A stretch of DNA of 64,000 nt, from positions 194,376 through 258,375 of the forward strand of contig CACHRI010000001.1 in the NCBI GenBank assembly GCA_902582155.1, in the 5' to 3' direction. Position 1 is the first letter of the stretch; every line of letters starts with the position of its first letter. Below the pieces are notes generated by a model. It did no database searches and had not been told where the DNA came from. It saw only the letters and a list, made by a program, of their open reading frames with translations. This document shows positions 41,414 through 49,748 of the stretch, one piece after another. Made by a program: the position numbers and the translations under genes. The DNA comes from an uncultured Pelagibacteraceae bacterium (lineage in GTDB: Bacteria > Pseudomonadota > Alphaproteobacteria > Pelagibacterales > Pelagibacteraceae).

Positions 41414-41489
41414 TGGCAGGAGCGGAGGGAATCGAACCCACAGCCTCCGGTTTTGGAGACCGGCGCTCTACCAATTGAGCTACGCTCCT
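41414..41489 (-). tRNA. tRNA-Trp (CCA anticodon)
   Basis: A 76-nt cloverleaf with encoded 3' CCA. The acceptor pairs AGGAGCG with CGCTCCT, the D-arm is GCTCAATTGGTAGAGC, the anticodon loop is CTCCAAA (CCA) and the T-loop is GGTTCGATTCC. It lies between tuf and secE. Its first two bases A-G are also the last two bases of the tuf TAG stop codon, so RNase P must cut inside that codon. Confidence 0.97.
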
Positions 41490-42678
41490 ATTTAATTATC
41501 TTCGTTACTACGCCAGCTCCAACAGTTTTTCCACCTTCTCTAATGGCAAAATTTAAGTTTTGGCTCATAGCAATCGGAGTAATTAATTTAACACTGAATT
41601 TACCATCATCACCAGGCATAACCATTTCAGTTCCAGACGGAAGAGTAACCTCACCAGTTACGTCTGTTGTTCTAAAATAAAATTGAGGTCTGTACTTAGT
41701 AAAAAAAGGAGTATGTCTTCCACCTTCTTCTTTTTTTAAAATGTATGCTTGACATTCAAACTCAGTATGTGGAGTTACAGAACCAGGTTTAGCAAGTACT
41801 TGTCCTCTTTGAACATCGTCTCTCTCTACACCTCTAAGTAATGCACCAATATTATCGCCTGCTTCACCGCTGTCTAAAAGTTTTCTAAACATTTCAACAC
41901 CAGTACAAACAGATTTTTTTGTATCGGTAATACCTATTATTTCAATTTCTTCTCCAACTTTAATAACACCTTGCTCAACTCTACCAGTTACAACTGTTCC
42001 TCTACCAGAAATAGAGAATACATCTTCAACTGGCATTAAAAAAGGTTTGTCCTTTGGTCTGTCAGGTTGTGGGATTGTTTCGTCAACTGCCTTCATTAAT
42101 TCCATGATGGCGTTTTTTCCAGTGGCTTCATCTTTACCTTCTACAGCGTTTAGTGCAGAGCCTTTAATGATTGGAATTTTATCTCCAGGAAATTTATACG
42201 AAGTTAATAGCTCCCTGATTTCCTCTTCAACCAAATCAACTAATTCTTTGTCTTTAACAGTATCAATTTTATTTAAGAAAACTACTATTGCTGGAACACC
42301 AACTTGACGAGCTAACAGAATATGCTCTCGTGTTTGCGGCATAGGACCGTCCGCTGCATTTACAACTAAAATTGCTCCATCCATTTGAGCTGCACCGGTA
42401 ATCATGTTTTTAACATAATCGGCGTGACCAGGACAATCTACGTGTGCGTAGTGTCTTTTAGCAGTTTCATATTCAACGTGAGCGGTAGAAATTGTTATTC
42501 CTCTCTCTTTTTCTTCTGGAGCTTTATCTATTTGATCGTACGCTACAAACTTAGCTCCTCCAGCTTCTGCAAGTACTTTAGTAATAGCAGCTGTTAAAGT
42601 TGTTTTTCCGTGGTCTACGTGTCCGATTGTACCAATGTTACAATGCGGTTTATTCCTATTAAACTTTTCCTTCGACAT
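41488..42678 (-). CDS. tuf: Elongation factor Tu
   Basis: GTPase that brings aminoacyl-tRNA to the ribosome. G1 is GHVDHGKT at 19-26, G2 is RGITI, G3 is DCPGHAD and G4 is NKID. Domains 2 and 3 end with [20 protein letters not shown]. It has 396 aa. This is the only tuf in the window; it is not behind fusA. A strong AAGAGGA Shine-Dalgarno (42686-42692) is placed 7 bases before the ATG. The TAG stop overlaps tRNA-Trp. Confidence 0.98.
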   Translation of the reverse strand: MSKEKFNRNKPHCNIGTIGHVDHGKTTLTAAITKVLAEAGGAKFVAYDQIDKAPEEKERGITISTAHVEYETAKRHYAHVDCPGHADYVKNMITGAAQMDGAILVVNAADGPMPQTREHILLARQVGVPAIVVFLNKIDTVKDKELVDLVEEEIRELLTSYKFPGDKIPIIKGSALNAVEGKDEATGKNAIMELMKAVDETIPQPDRPKDKPFLMPVEDVFSISGRGTVVTGRVEQGVIKVGEEIEIIGITDTKKSVCTGVEMFRKLLDSGEAGDNIGALLRGVERDDVQRGQVLAKPGSVTPHTEFECQAYILKKEEGGRHTPFFTKYRPQFYFRTTDVTGEVTLPSGTEMVMPGDDGKFSVKLITPIAMSQNLNFAIREGGKTVGAGVVTKIIK

Positions 42679-42685
42679 TTTTTTT

Positions 42686-42692
42686 TCCTCTT
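42686..42692 (-). promoter_or_regulatory. Strong Shine-Dalgarno of tuf
   Basis: AAGAGGA on the minus strand lies seven bases before the tuf ATG, in the 33-bp gap after tRNA-Gly. Most genes in this window have weak or no recognisable Shine-Dalgarno, so this one stands out and agrees with the very high expression expected for EF-Tu. Confidence 0.7.
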
Positions 42693-42711
42693 TTCTTTTA
42701 ATTTTATATAT

Positions 42712-42785
42712 TGGAGCGGGTAAAGGGAATCGAACCCTTACATCCAGCTTGGAAGGCTAGCGTTCTACCATTGAACTACACCCGC
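42712..42785 (-). tRNA. tRNA-Gly (TCC anticodon)
   Basis: A 74-nt cloverleaf with encoded CCA. GCGGGTG pairs with TACCCGC (last pair G-T), the D-arm is GTTCAATGGTAGAAC, the anticodon loop is CTTCCAA (TCC), and the T-arm is AGGGTTCGATTCCCT. It stands between tRNA-Tyr and tuf on the same strand, the conserved alphaproteobacterial order. Confidence 0.97.
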
Positions 42786-42830
42786 AATATCCAAACTTAA
42801 CTCGCCCTTAACTGTTAAAAGCTTTAAGCA

Positions 42831-42916
42831 TGGTGGAGGGGGAAAGATTCGAACTTTCGAAGACCGAAGTCAACGGGTTTACAGCCCGCCCCATTTGACC
42901 GCTTTGGTACCCCTCC
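42831..42916 (-). tRNA. tRNA-Tyr (GTA anticodon)
   Basis: An 86-nt class II tRNA with encoded CCA and a long variable arm. GGAGGGG pairs with CCCCTCC. The anticodon loop contains GTA (CTGTAAA) between GGG and CCC stems, and the T-loop is TTCGAAT. It is the first gene of the tRNA-Tyr/tRNA-Gly/tuf/tRNA-Trp/secE/nusG transcript. Confidence 0.97.
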
Positions 42917-42967
42917 AATTTTCTATAGGGATACCCACTAACTTAAAAAGCATTCAACAACAAGCGT

Positions 42968-42995
42968 TTTATAAGCATTTGTACAATAAATGCAA
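42968..42995 (-). promoter_or_regulatory. Promoter of the tRNA-Tyr-tRNA-Gly-tuf operon
   Basis: On the minus strand TTGCAT (42990-42995), a 16-bp spacer and TATAAA (42968-42973), followed by a discriminator ACGC (42964-42967), about 45 bases upstream of the mature tRNA-Tyr end. It lies in the 132-bp gap between tRNA-Tyr and the divergent rlmB. The GC discriminator resembles that at the rpsL and rpsM promoters. Confidence 0.6.
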
Positions 42996-43048
42996 TAAAT
43001 CATTTTGCTTTAAAATATGCTAATTATTTGAAAAAAATTAAGAATTTT

Positions 43049-43804
43049 ATGAAAAAAACAACTTTTTTAATCATCGGGAGACATGCTGTTACTGAAGCCT
43101 TGAAAAACTCGCGTAGAAAAGTGCATAGATTATTCACTACGGAAGACGCGCTAAAAAAACTGCATAAAAGTAATCAAAATATTAATTTGTCAAAAAAAGT
43201 TCATGTTTTTTACAAAACTAAGAAAGAATTAGATAATTTATCTGGAAAAGATGACATTTCTCATCAGTCTATTATTGCTGAAATTGAGGATATTGAGAGT
43301 TTAAGCATAAAAGATTTTTTATCAAATAATAATAAAAAAAATTTGAATTTTATAGCTTTAGACGGCGTGACCGACCCAAGAAATATTGGATCAATCATTA
43401 GAAGTGCTGTTAGCTTTAATATAGATGGATTAATAGTTAAAGAAAGATCATTTCCAACAAAGAGTAAAGCATTATTTAAAAGTGCAAGTGGGGGAATGGA
43501 ACATTTACAAATTTTTAAAGTTTCTAATATAAATACATCTTTAAGATATTTAAAAACTAAAGGCTTCTGGATCAGTGCTTTTGATGCTGAGTCAAAAAAA
43601 GACTTTACTGAAAATAAATGGGAAGGAAGAAATGTTTTAGTATTTGGCTCTGAAGGATATGGCCTTAGTAAAAATACTGCAGCTAATTCAGATTTTAAAT
43701 TTAAAATTAATATAAATAAGGAAATAGAAAGTTTAAATATAGCAAATACTGTCTCAATTGTTTGTCATCATATTAGCAAAACAATCTCAGATAAAAAAAA
43801 TTGA
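43049..43804 (+). CDS. rlmB: TrmH/SpoU-family 23S rRNA (guanosine-2'-O-)-methyltransferase RlmB
   Basis: Uses S-adenosylmethionine to methylate the 2'-OH of a guanosine in 23S rRNA. It has an N-terminal substrate-binding domain (IIGRHAVTEALKN) and a SPOUT knot with ALDGVTDPRNIGSIIRSA, VFGSEGYGLSK and the final motif SLNIANTVSIVCHH. ATG 43049 gives 251 aa. A TTG at 43028 would add seven residues and has no better ribosome site. It diverges from the tRNA-Tyr operon and is followed after 40 bp by tRNA-Thr. Confidence 0.9.
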   Translation: MKKTTFLIIGRHAVTEALKNSRRKVHRLFTTEDALKKLHKSNQNINLSKKVHVFYKTKKELDNLSGKDDISHQSIIAEIEDIESLSIKDFLSNNNKKNLNFIALDGVTDPRNIGSIIRSAVSFNIDGLIVKERSFPTKSKALFKSASGGMEHLQIFKVSNINTSLRYLKTKGFWISAFDAESKKDFTENKWEGRNVLVFGSEGYGLSKNTAANSDFKFKININKEIESLNIANTVSIVCHHISKTISDKKN

Positions 43805-43844
43805 TTATGATAGTTTTTTAGTATATTTAGTGAAAATTATAATT

Positions 43845-43920
43845 GCCCTCATAGCTCAATTGGTAGAGCAATTGATTTGTAATCAATAGGTTCGCGGTTC
43901 GAGTCCGTGTGAGGGCACCA
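43845..43920 (+). tRNA. tRNA-Thr (TGT anticodon)
   Basis: A 76-nt cloverleaf with encoded CCA. GCCCTCA pairs with TGAGGGC, the D-arm is GCTCAATTGGTAGAGC, the anticodon loop TTTGTAA carries TGT, and the T-arm is CGCGGTTCGAGTCCGTG with one G-T pair. It lies 40 bp after rlmB and just before the convergent glycan genes. A possible TTGATT/TATATT pair upstream has only a 15-bp spacer, so its promoter is uncertain. Confidence 0.97.
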
Positions 43921-43927
43921 AGTAAAA

Positions 43928-45010
43928 TTACATTTTAATAAATATTTTGTCCAAATCTCCATAAAATTTCTTTTTTTCTTTTAAAACTATATTTTGATAT
44001 TTTTTAAAATTCTTAATTTCAGTTTTGTAATTTTTAAAAATTTTTGAGATTCTTAAATTTATATTTTTTAAGTTGACAATCGACTCTTTAAATTTATATT
44101 TTCTATTAATAGGTATATCAATATTATTTTTTGCACTTCCTTTTATATTAGTAATCACACAATTGTTGAATAAAACTGCTTCTCTCGGCATTCTATCTTT
44201 TCCCGGGTGGTACCCGAAGTCTAAATAAACTTTTGTTTTTTTAAATATATTTATTAACTGTGAATTACTAAAACCTGCTAATTCAATCATTTTATAATTT
44301 GTATGCTTCTTAATTTGCTTAATAAAAAGATTACTTTTGTTTGAATAGCAAATTAAATTTTTCTTCTTTTTTAACTTTTTTTTATAATTATTTAATATTT
44401 CGGGTCTTTGAAAATCTGACAATATTTTTATATCTTTAAAATATTTTTTTAGATAATTTTGAGCATAACTTGATTGGGAAAAATGATAGTCAATTTGTGA
44501 TAATTCTTTAAAATTACATAAATTGAAATTTTTATAAAATAATTTTAAGAAATCTTGATAAGTGAAAATACCAAATCTATAATTAATTAATTTATTAAAA
44601 ATTTTAATTAAATTGTATGGTATCTTTATTATTGATCTAATGGTTTTACTAAATTCATATCTAAATTTATATCCAAAATAATTATCTAAACTAAGCCACC
44701 ACAAAATTTTTCTTATTTTTTTAAATTTTAAAGAATAACTAAGAAATTGATAATGTTCAGGTATTATAAGAATATTTTTTTTTTCATCTTCTATGTAATT
44801 TGAGAATTTTATTTTATATTTTTCGAAATTATTATGAATTGGATTAGTATCTGTTATTGGAAGATAAACCATTTTCACATCAATTTTATATTTTTTAGTA
44901 ATGGTGTAAGCTAGTTGATGTAATAGCTCTGGCCCTCCGGTAAATATTTTGGCTGGTGCAAATATATAAACTTTTGTTTTCTTGCTTAAAATAATTTTTT
45001 TCATTTCCAT
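43928..45010 (-). CDS. Putative glycosyltransferase (GT-B type, family unclear)
   Basis: A 360-aa cytoplasmic protein that resembles GT1/GT4-type glycosyltransferases in layout. The N-terminal VYIFAPAKIFTGGPELLHQL has the Gly-Gly-Pro loop of donor/acceptor-binding domains. The C-terminal YLDFGYHPGKDRMPREAVLF (about 268-287) followed by NCVITN matches the E-A-x-x-x-x-x-V-I-T pattern near the nucleotide-sugar site. Sugar and acceptor cannot be predicted. It is very rich in Lys, Asn and Ile. It overlaps the upstream GT2 gene by ten bases; an ATG at 45004 giving an ATGA overlap is an alternative start. Confidence 0.65.
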   Translation of the reverse strand: MEMKKIILSKKTKVYIFAPAKIFTGGPELLHQLAYTITKKYKIDVKMVYLPITDTNPIHNNFEKYKIKFSNYIEDEKKNILIIPEHYQFLSYSLKFKKIRKILWWLSLDNYFGYKFRYEFSKTIRSIIKIPYNLIKIFNKLINYRFGIFTYQDFLKLFYKNFNLCNFKELSQIDYHFSQSSYAQNYLKKYFKDIKILSDFQRPEILNNYKKKLKKKKNLICYSNKSNLFIKQIKKHTNYKMIELAGFSNSQLINIFKKTKVYLDFGYHPGKDRMPREAVLFNNCVITNIKGSAKNNIDIPINRKYKFKESIVNLKNINLRISKIFKNYKTEIKNFKKYQNIVLKEKKKFYGDLDKIFIKM

Positions 45011-45756
45011 CCATATTTTTTTAATGAGTTAAAACTGATTAAGAATAAAGACTTAAAATTTTGAAATAAATTTAAATTGTTTTCTTTATTATTAATTTTC
45101 CATAAATTAATCAGATTTTTAATTTTATTAGATGATCTATTAGATTTGTTGATCCTATAATAAACATGAGTTTCTTTTATTTTAAAAGCTAACTCGCCGT
45201 TTCTAAGAACATCACACTTAAATAAAAAGTCTTCGTGTTCAACATTTTTGAAAAAAATTTTTTTTATCAAATCTTTTTTAATAATTATTGATGATGTGCT
45301 CATTGATGAGTGATTTAAAAAAATCTTATAATCATAAAAATTAGGTAAGCAAGTTTTTTTAAGTTTTTTTTGGTTGTTATTAAAAAAAAAGAAATAGTCT
45401 GTATAAGTAAAATTATAATCATTTTTTACCATAGCTTTAATTTGACTTTCTAATTTATTTTCTGGCCAAAAATCATCGGAATCCATAAAAGCTAAATATT
45501 CTGAGCTGGATTGTTCTATACCCAAATTTCTACAATACGAGGGTCCTTTATTTTCTTTTAAATAAATAATTTTAATATTATCAATGTTTTCAAAGTCTTT
45601 TAAAACTTCTTTTGTTTCATCATTTGAATTATCATCAATAAAATATATTTTCCAATTTTTATAAGTTTGAGAAATAATTGAGTCTAAACATTGTTTTACA
45701 TATTTAGCTTTATTAAAGTTTGGAATTATTATATCTATAATTGGTTGATTGACCAT
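45001..45756 (-). CDS. Family 2 glycosyltransferase
   Basis: GT-A fold transferase that extends a cell-surface glycan from an NDP-sugar. The N-terminus IDIIIPNFNKAKYVKQCLDS (about 7-26) is the GT2 nucleotide-binding strand and loop. IYFIDDNSNDET gives the first acidic pair, and FMDSDDFWPENKLE is the DxD metal site. It is 251 aa with no membrane helix. It is the first gene of a two-gene operon with the following glycosyltransferase, and diverges from the 92-aa gene across 38 bp. Confidence 0.88.
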   Translation of the reverse strand: MVNQPIIDIIIPNFNKAKYVKQCLDSIISQTYKNWKIYFIDDNSNDETKEVLKDFENIDNIKIIYLKENKGPSYCRNLGIEQSSSEYLAFMDSDDFWPENKLESQIKAMVKNDYNFTYTDYFFFFNNNQKKLKKTCLPNFYDYKIFLNHSSMSTSSIIIKKDLIKKIFFKNVEHEDFLFKCDVLRNGELAFKIKETHVYYRINKSNRSSNKIKNLINLWKINNKENNLNLFQNFKSLFLISFNSLKKYGWK

Positions 45757-45794
45757 TTAATTATTTAAATTTAAAGTAAATAAAATTATTAATT

Positions 45795-46073
45795 ATGAAA
45801 TCTGAGAATAGTTTAAAAGTTTTTTTTATAAAATTAATTTCTATCACATTTGCTATCATTATTATCATTAATGTATTTTATAATATATTTCTAGCAGACA
45901 AGTTAGATGTTTTAAATAAACTTTCAAGTCTAGATAAAAATACAGCTGAAATTATTAAAGATAAAGTGAGAACCGAATTGAGAAATGGTTTAAAAAAAGA
46001 ACGTATTTTGTCTCAAGAAGATGCAATCTTAATAAAAAAATTTATTGGTAAAATTTCGTCAGAATTAAAATAA
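45795..46073 (+). CDS. Small single-pass membrane protein of unknown function
   Basis: I do not recognise a family. The 92-aa protein has a short Lys-containing N-terminus, one strong hydrophobic helix (about 9-33, ISITFAIIIIINVFYNIFLA) and a charged, probably helical C-terminal part of about 55 residues (LDKNTAEIIKDKVRTELRNG). It lies nine bases upstream of the GT39-like gene on the same strand and probably shares its transcript, which suggests a role in the same membrane glycosylation step (inference). Confidence 0.7.
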   Translation: MKSENSLKVFFIKLISITFAIIIIINVFYNIFLADKLDVLNKLSSLDKNTAEIIKDKVRTELRNGLKKERILSQEDAILIKKFIGKISSELK

Positions 46074-46082
46074 AATTTCAAA

Positions 46083-47645
46083 TTGAATAAATTTTTTACA
46101 CTTTTATCAAATCATGAGAGAAAAGTAGAAATAGTATTTGTTATATATACTTTAATTTGTGCTGTGTTAATTGGAATTTCATGGGATGAAATTTATTATC
46201 ATAAATTAGGAAAAATAAATTTAAATTATTTACTTTCGTTTGGATCTATTAATGAGGACTTCTACTCAAAATATCGTTACTCAACATTATACTGGTCTTT
46301 TTCAAGTTTGCTAACACAGCTTGCGCCACAAACTTTTAATTTAGAGTTTCATCATATAATAAATTCTATTTTTGGACTACTTACTGTTGTTGCAGTTTAT
46401 AAAATTACTAAGAAATTATTTAACACGGTGATAGCAAAATTTGCAACAATTTTTCTTTTACTACTTCCATTTTTCTTTGGTCATTTTGCTATCAACAACA
46501 AAGATATAATTATAACTTTTTCTCATTTTTGGATAATTTATTATTTAATTAAATATGCTACAAAAAAATTAATTGGTTTGAAAAGGATTATTATAGTCCT
46601 AAAAATTTCAATTTTATCAGCTATAGGAACTGGAATTCAATTAATGTTTTTTGGATCATTGCTTCCAATTGTTTTGATTTTTTTTACTTATTTAATTTTA
46701 AATAAGATAAAAAGTTTAAAGGTAGTTCTTTTAGATTTATTAATGTATGCGACATTATTTTATCTAATTTTAGTTTTATTTTGGCCTGATACCCACGAGA
46801 ATATTTTTATATTACCTTTTAAGTTCTTAATTCAAACATTTTCTATTGAAGTGGGTTGGCCATTTAATTTATTAAATGGAACATACATATCCTCAAAGGA
46901 AGTTCCTATCAACTATCTGCTGGTAAATTATTTATATAAATTGCCTGAATATGTTTTGTTTTTATACTTCATTTCTGGGCCCCTCATATTTTTTAACTTT
47001 AAAAATTTAAGTAAAAAAATTCAAAAAATAAAGTTGAAGATTTTAACTCTCTTTATCCTTCTGGTTTATCCGAATTTAATTTTATATTTTATATCTTATC
47101 CTATTTATGATGGTCTTAGACTTTTTCTTTGGGTGTCACCTTATATAGTAATTATACCTGCTATAACGGCATATCTTCTTTTTGAGAAGAAAAAAGAATT
47201 TTATGTATTAACAAAATATATAATTTTGTTTTTATTTATTTATCATATTTATAACTTTTTTTTAATTACACCATATCATTATACATATTTAAATTATTTG
47301 TCTGGTGATGAAAAAGAGAGATATAAAAAATTTGAAAATGATTATTGGTCTGTAAGTCTAAAGGAATTAATTCTCACCTCTAATTTGAATGCTGAAAAAA
47401 TAAAATTCCATACCTGTGGAATAAATGCAGATATAGCTAAGACTTATATGAAAAAAAGATACAAGAATTCAGAATATGCTGATTTAAATAGTGCTGCATA
47501 CATTATAATGACTAATAGAACAGTACTATCCAGAAAAAAAAATCAGATTACTAATTGTTATGACGAATATTCTTTAGAGAATGTGCACCAAGTGAAAAGA
47601 AATGGTATAATTTTGTCTGCAATAAAAAAAATTAATAATGAGTAA
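46083..47645 (+). CDS. GT39/PMT-like integral membrane glycosyltransferase
   Basis: A 520-aa multi-pass protein with about 11 hydrophobic helices. The first non-cytoplasmic loop has the catalytic-type acidic pair D35-E36 (GISWDEIYYH), as in GT-C enzymes that use polyprenyl-phosphate sugars. HFAINNKDIIITFSHFW near 135-151 resembles the N-P/N-K-D motif of the PMT_2 group. The start is TTG at 46083: no ATG exists before the DE motif, and the frame opens just after the previous stop. The C-terminal 120 residues look soluble. Its stop overlaps the glf start. It probably adds a sugar on the periplasmic side. Confidence 0.75.
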   Translation: MNKFFTLLSNHERKVEIVFVIYTLICAVLIGISWDEIYYHKLGKINLNYLLSFGSINEDFYSKYRYSTLYWSFSSLLTQLAPQTFNLEFHHIINSIFGLLTVVAVYKITKKLFNTVIAKFATIFLLLLPFFFGHFAINNKDIIITFSHFWIIYYLIKYATKKLIGLKRIIIVLKISILSAIGTGIQLMFFGSLLPIVLIFFTYLILNKIKSLKVVLLDLLMYATLFYLILVLFWPDTHENIFILPFKFLIQTFSIEVGWPFNLLNGTYISSKEVPINYLLVNYLYKLPEYVLFLYFISGPLIFFNFKNLSKKIQKIKLKILTLFILLVYPNLILYFISYPIYDGLRLFLWVSPYIVIIPAITAYLLFEKKKEFYVLTKYIILFLFIYHIYNFFLITPYHYTYLNYLSGDEKERYKKFENDYWSVSLKELILTSNLNAEKIKFHTCGINADIAKTYMKKRYKNSEYADLNSAAYIIMTNRTVLSRKKNQITNCYDEYSLENVHQVKRNGIILSAIKKINNE

Positions 47646-48777
47646 TTATAAACCAGATATTTTAATTGTCGGCTCAGGTTTTTATGGAACAGTGCTAGCC
47701 GAAAGATTAGCAAATGTTTTAAATAAAAAAGTGCTTATCATTGAAAGAAGAAAACATATCGGTGGAAATTGTTATAGCGAAACAGATAAAAAAACAAACA
47801 TTGAATATCATAAATATGGTACTCATATCTTTCATACTTCAAATCAAAAAGTTTGGGACTATATAAATAGATTTACAGAATTCAATAATTACAGACATCA
47901 AGTTCTCTCTAATATTAAAAACAAGGTTTATCAAATGCCAATAAATCTTGAAACAATAAATACTTTTTTTAATAAAAACTTTAGTCCGGTTGAAGCAGAA
48001 AAATTTATTAATAACAAGACTAAAAAATTCAAGAATTATAAATTCAAAAATTTTGAGGATAAAGCAATTTCACAAATCGGTAAAGAATTGTACAACGCAT
48101 TTATAAAAGGTTACACGCAAAAACAATGGGGTAAAAAACCAAAAAAATTACCTGAAAGTATTTTTAACCGTTTACCAATAAGATTTAGTTATAACGAGGA
48201 TTACTATCAGCAAACACAATATCAAGGCATACCAAAAAACGGTTACACTAGTATTTTCAAAAATTTAATAAAGAATAAAAATATAAAGATAAAGTTCAAT
48301 CAATCCTATAAACTTAATTACAAGATAAAACCAAAATTTTTAACAATTTACACTGGTCCATTGGACTCTCTGCTTAATTATAAATTTGGAAAATTAGAGT
48401 GGAGATCACTAAAATTTAAATACGAGAAAAAAAAATTAAAAGATTTTCAAGGCACCGCTGTAATGAACTACCCTGAACTTAAAAAAAAATATACTAGGAT
48501 TCATGAGCCAAAGCATTTGCATCCTGAGAGAGAAGTTTTCAAATCAAATGCCTCTTTAATAATTAAAGAATTTTCTGTCCTTAATGATAAAGAACCCTAT
48601 TATCCAATTAACGATGAGAATAATAGGATAAAACATCGAAAGTATAAATTAGAGGCGAATAAAATTAAAAATTTTGACTTCGGTGGGAGATTGGCTGATT
48701 ATGCTTATTACGATATGGACATGACTATATCTGCGGCTTTAAAAAAATTTGAAACAATAAGAAAAAAAATTAAATGA
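47638..48777 (+). CDS. glf: UDP-galactopyranose mutase
   Basis: Flavoenzyme that interconverts UDP-galactopyranose and UDP-galactofuranose. The FAD-binding opening [18 protein letters not shown] (about 5-22), [14 protein letters not shown], and [13 protein letters not shown] carry the family signature. [14 protein letters not shown] and the C-terminal [16 protein letters not shown], which closes over FAD, are also present. It has 379 aa. The start overlaps the GT39-like gene by eight bases, and the galE start overlaps its stop (ATGA), so Galf precursor synthesis is coupled to glycan assembly. Confidence 0.95.
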   Translation: MSNYKPDILIVGSGFYGTVLAERLANVLNKKVLIIERRKHIGGNCYSETDKKTNIEYHKYGTHIFHTSNQKVWDYINRFTEFNNYRHQVLSNIKNKVYQMPINLETINTFFNKNFSPVEAEKFINNKTKKFKNYKFKNFEDKAISQIGKELYNAFIKGYTQKQWGKKPKKLPESIFNRLPIRFSYNEDYYQQTQYQGIPKNGYTSIFKNLIKNKNIKIKFNQSYKLNYKIKPKFLTIYTGPLDSLLNYKFGKLEWRSLKFKYEKKKLKDFQGTAVMNYPELKKKYTRIHEPKHLHPEREVFKSNASLIIKEFSVLNDKEPYYPINDENNRIKHRKYKLEANKIKNFDFGGRLADYAYYDMDMTISAALKKFETIRKKIK

Positions 48778-49748
48778 ATATTCTTGTTACTGGCGGTGCT
48801 GGATATATTGGTAGCCATGTGTGCAACTTATTAATTGATGAGGGCTTTAAAGTTACGATTATAGATAATTTAATTACTGGTGACAAATCTCTGGTACCAA
48901 AAAAAGCTAAACTTTTTACTTGCGATATTGATGATAAAAAAAAAGTAAAAGATATAATACAGAATGATAATTTTGATTTAGTAATGCATTTTGCGGGTTT
49001 GATCAGAGTTGATGAGTCAGTTAAAGATCCTAAAAAATATCATAATCATAACTTTGAAAAAGGAAAAATTTTTTTACAAACTTGTATTAATTGTAATCTA
49101 AAAAAGATAATTTTTTCATCCACTGCATCAGTTTATGGTAATCCAAAAACTGATAAGGTTAAAGAAAGTGAAACCTTAAATCCCCTAAATCCTTATGCAG
49201 CCTCTAAACTTAAATTAGAAGACTTTTTAAAAGAAAGTTCAAAAGAGGACAAAATAAATTATATTATTTTAAGATACTTTAATGTTGCAGGAGCTGATGA
49301 AAAACTTAGAACTGGTCTTTGCTCCAAATTCTCTACGCACTTAATTAAAATTGCTTGTGAAGTTGCTGTTGGAAAAAAAGATAAATTAATAGTCAATGGA
49401 AATAATTACGATACACATGACGGCACACCAGTAAGAGATTTTATTCATGTCTCAGATCTTGCGGAAATACACTTGTTGTCTGGTAAGTATTTATTTAAAA
49501 ATAGTAAATCTCACATTTTTAATTGCGGATATGGTCACGGTTATTCAGTCAAAGAGATTATTGATAATTTTAATCTAATTCTTGAAAAAAAAATAAATTA
49601 TAGTTTTGGGCCTAGACGTGATGGTGACAGTGAAAAGATAGTTTCTGATCCAAGTAAATTTAATAGCTTTTTTTCATGGAAGCCAAAATATGATGATATC
49701 GGTTACATTTTAAAAACTGCGTACGAGTGGGAAAAAAAAATTAAATAA
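48774..49748 (+). CDS. galE: UDP-glucose 4-epimerase
   Basis: Extended short-chain dehydrogenase that interconverts UDP-glucose and UDP-galactose. The NAD motif is [12 protein letters not shown] at 5-16. The catalytic Ser/Thr are in [11 protein letters not shown] (about 115-125), and Y141-x3-K145 is present in NPYAASK. It has 324 aa. It directly follows glf, so UDP-Glc to UDP-Gal to UDP-Galf can be made by adjacent genes. The 3' end overlaps convergent trkA by eight bases. Confidence 0.95.
   Translation: MNILVTGGAGYIGSHVCNLLIDEGFKVTIIDNLITGDKSLVPKKAKLFTCDIDDKKKVKDIIQNDNFDLVMHFAGLIRVDESVKDPKKYHNHNFEKGKIFLQTCINCNLKKIIFSSTASVYGNPKTDKVKESETLNPLNPYAASKLKLEDFLKESSKEDKINYIILRYFNVAGADEKLRTGLCSKFSTHLIKIACEVAVGKKDKLIVNGNNYDTHDGTPVRDFIHVSDLAEIHLLSGKYLFKNSKSHIFNCGYGHGYSVKEIIDNFNLILEKKINYSFGPRRDGDSEKIVSDPSKFNSFFSWKPKYDDIGYILKTAYEWEKKIK

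Noticed and set aside
41397..41474. 26-residue N-terminal extension of SecE
   Set aside because: It translates the tRNA-Trp gene; the standard SecE start is ATG 41396.
43845..49748. tRNA-Thr as an integration site with a duplicated 3' end at the far side of the glycan genes
   Set aside because: No second copy of the tRNA 3' end, no integrase and no direct repeat were seen.
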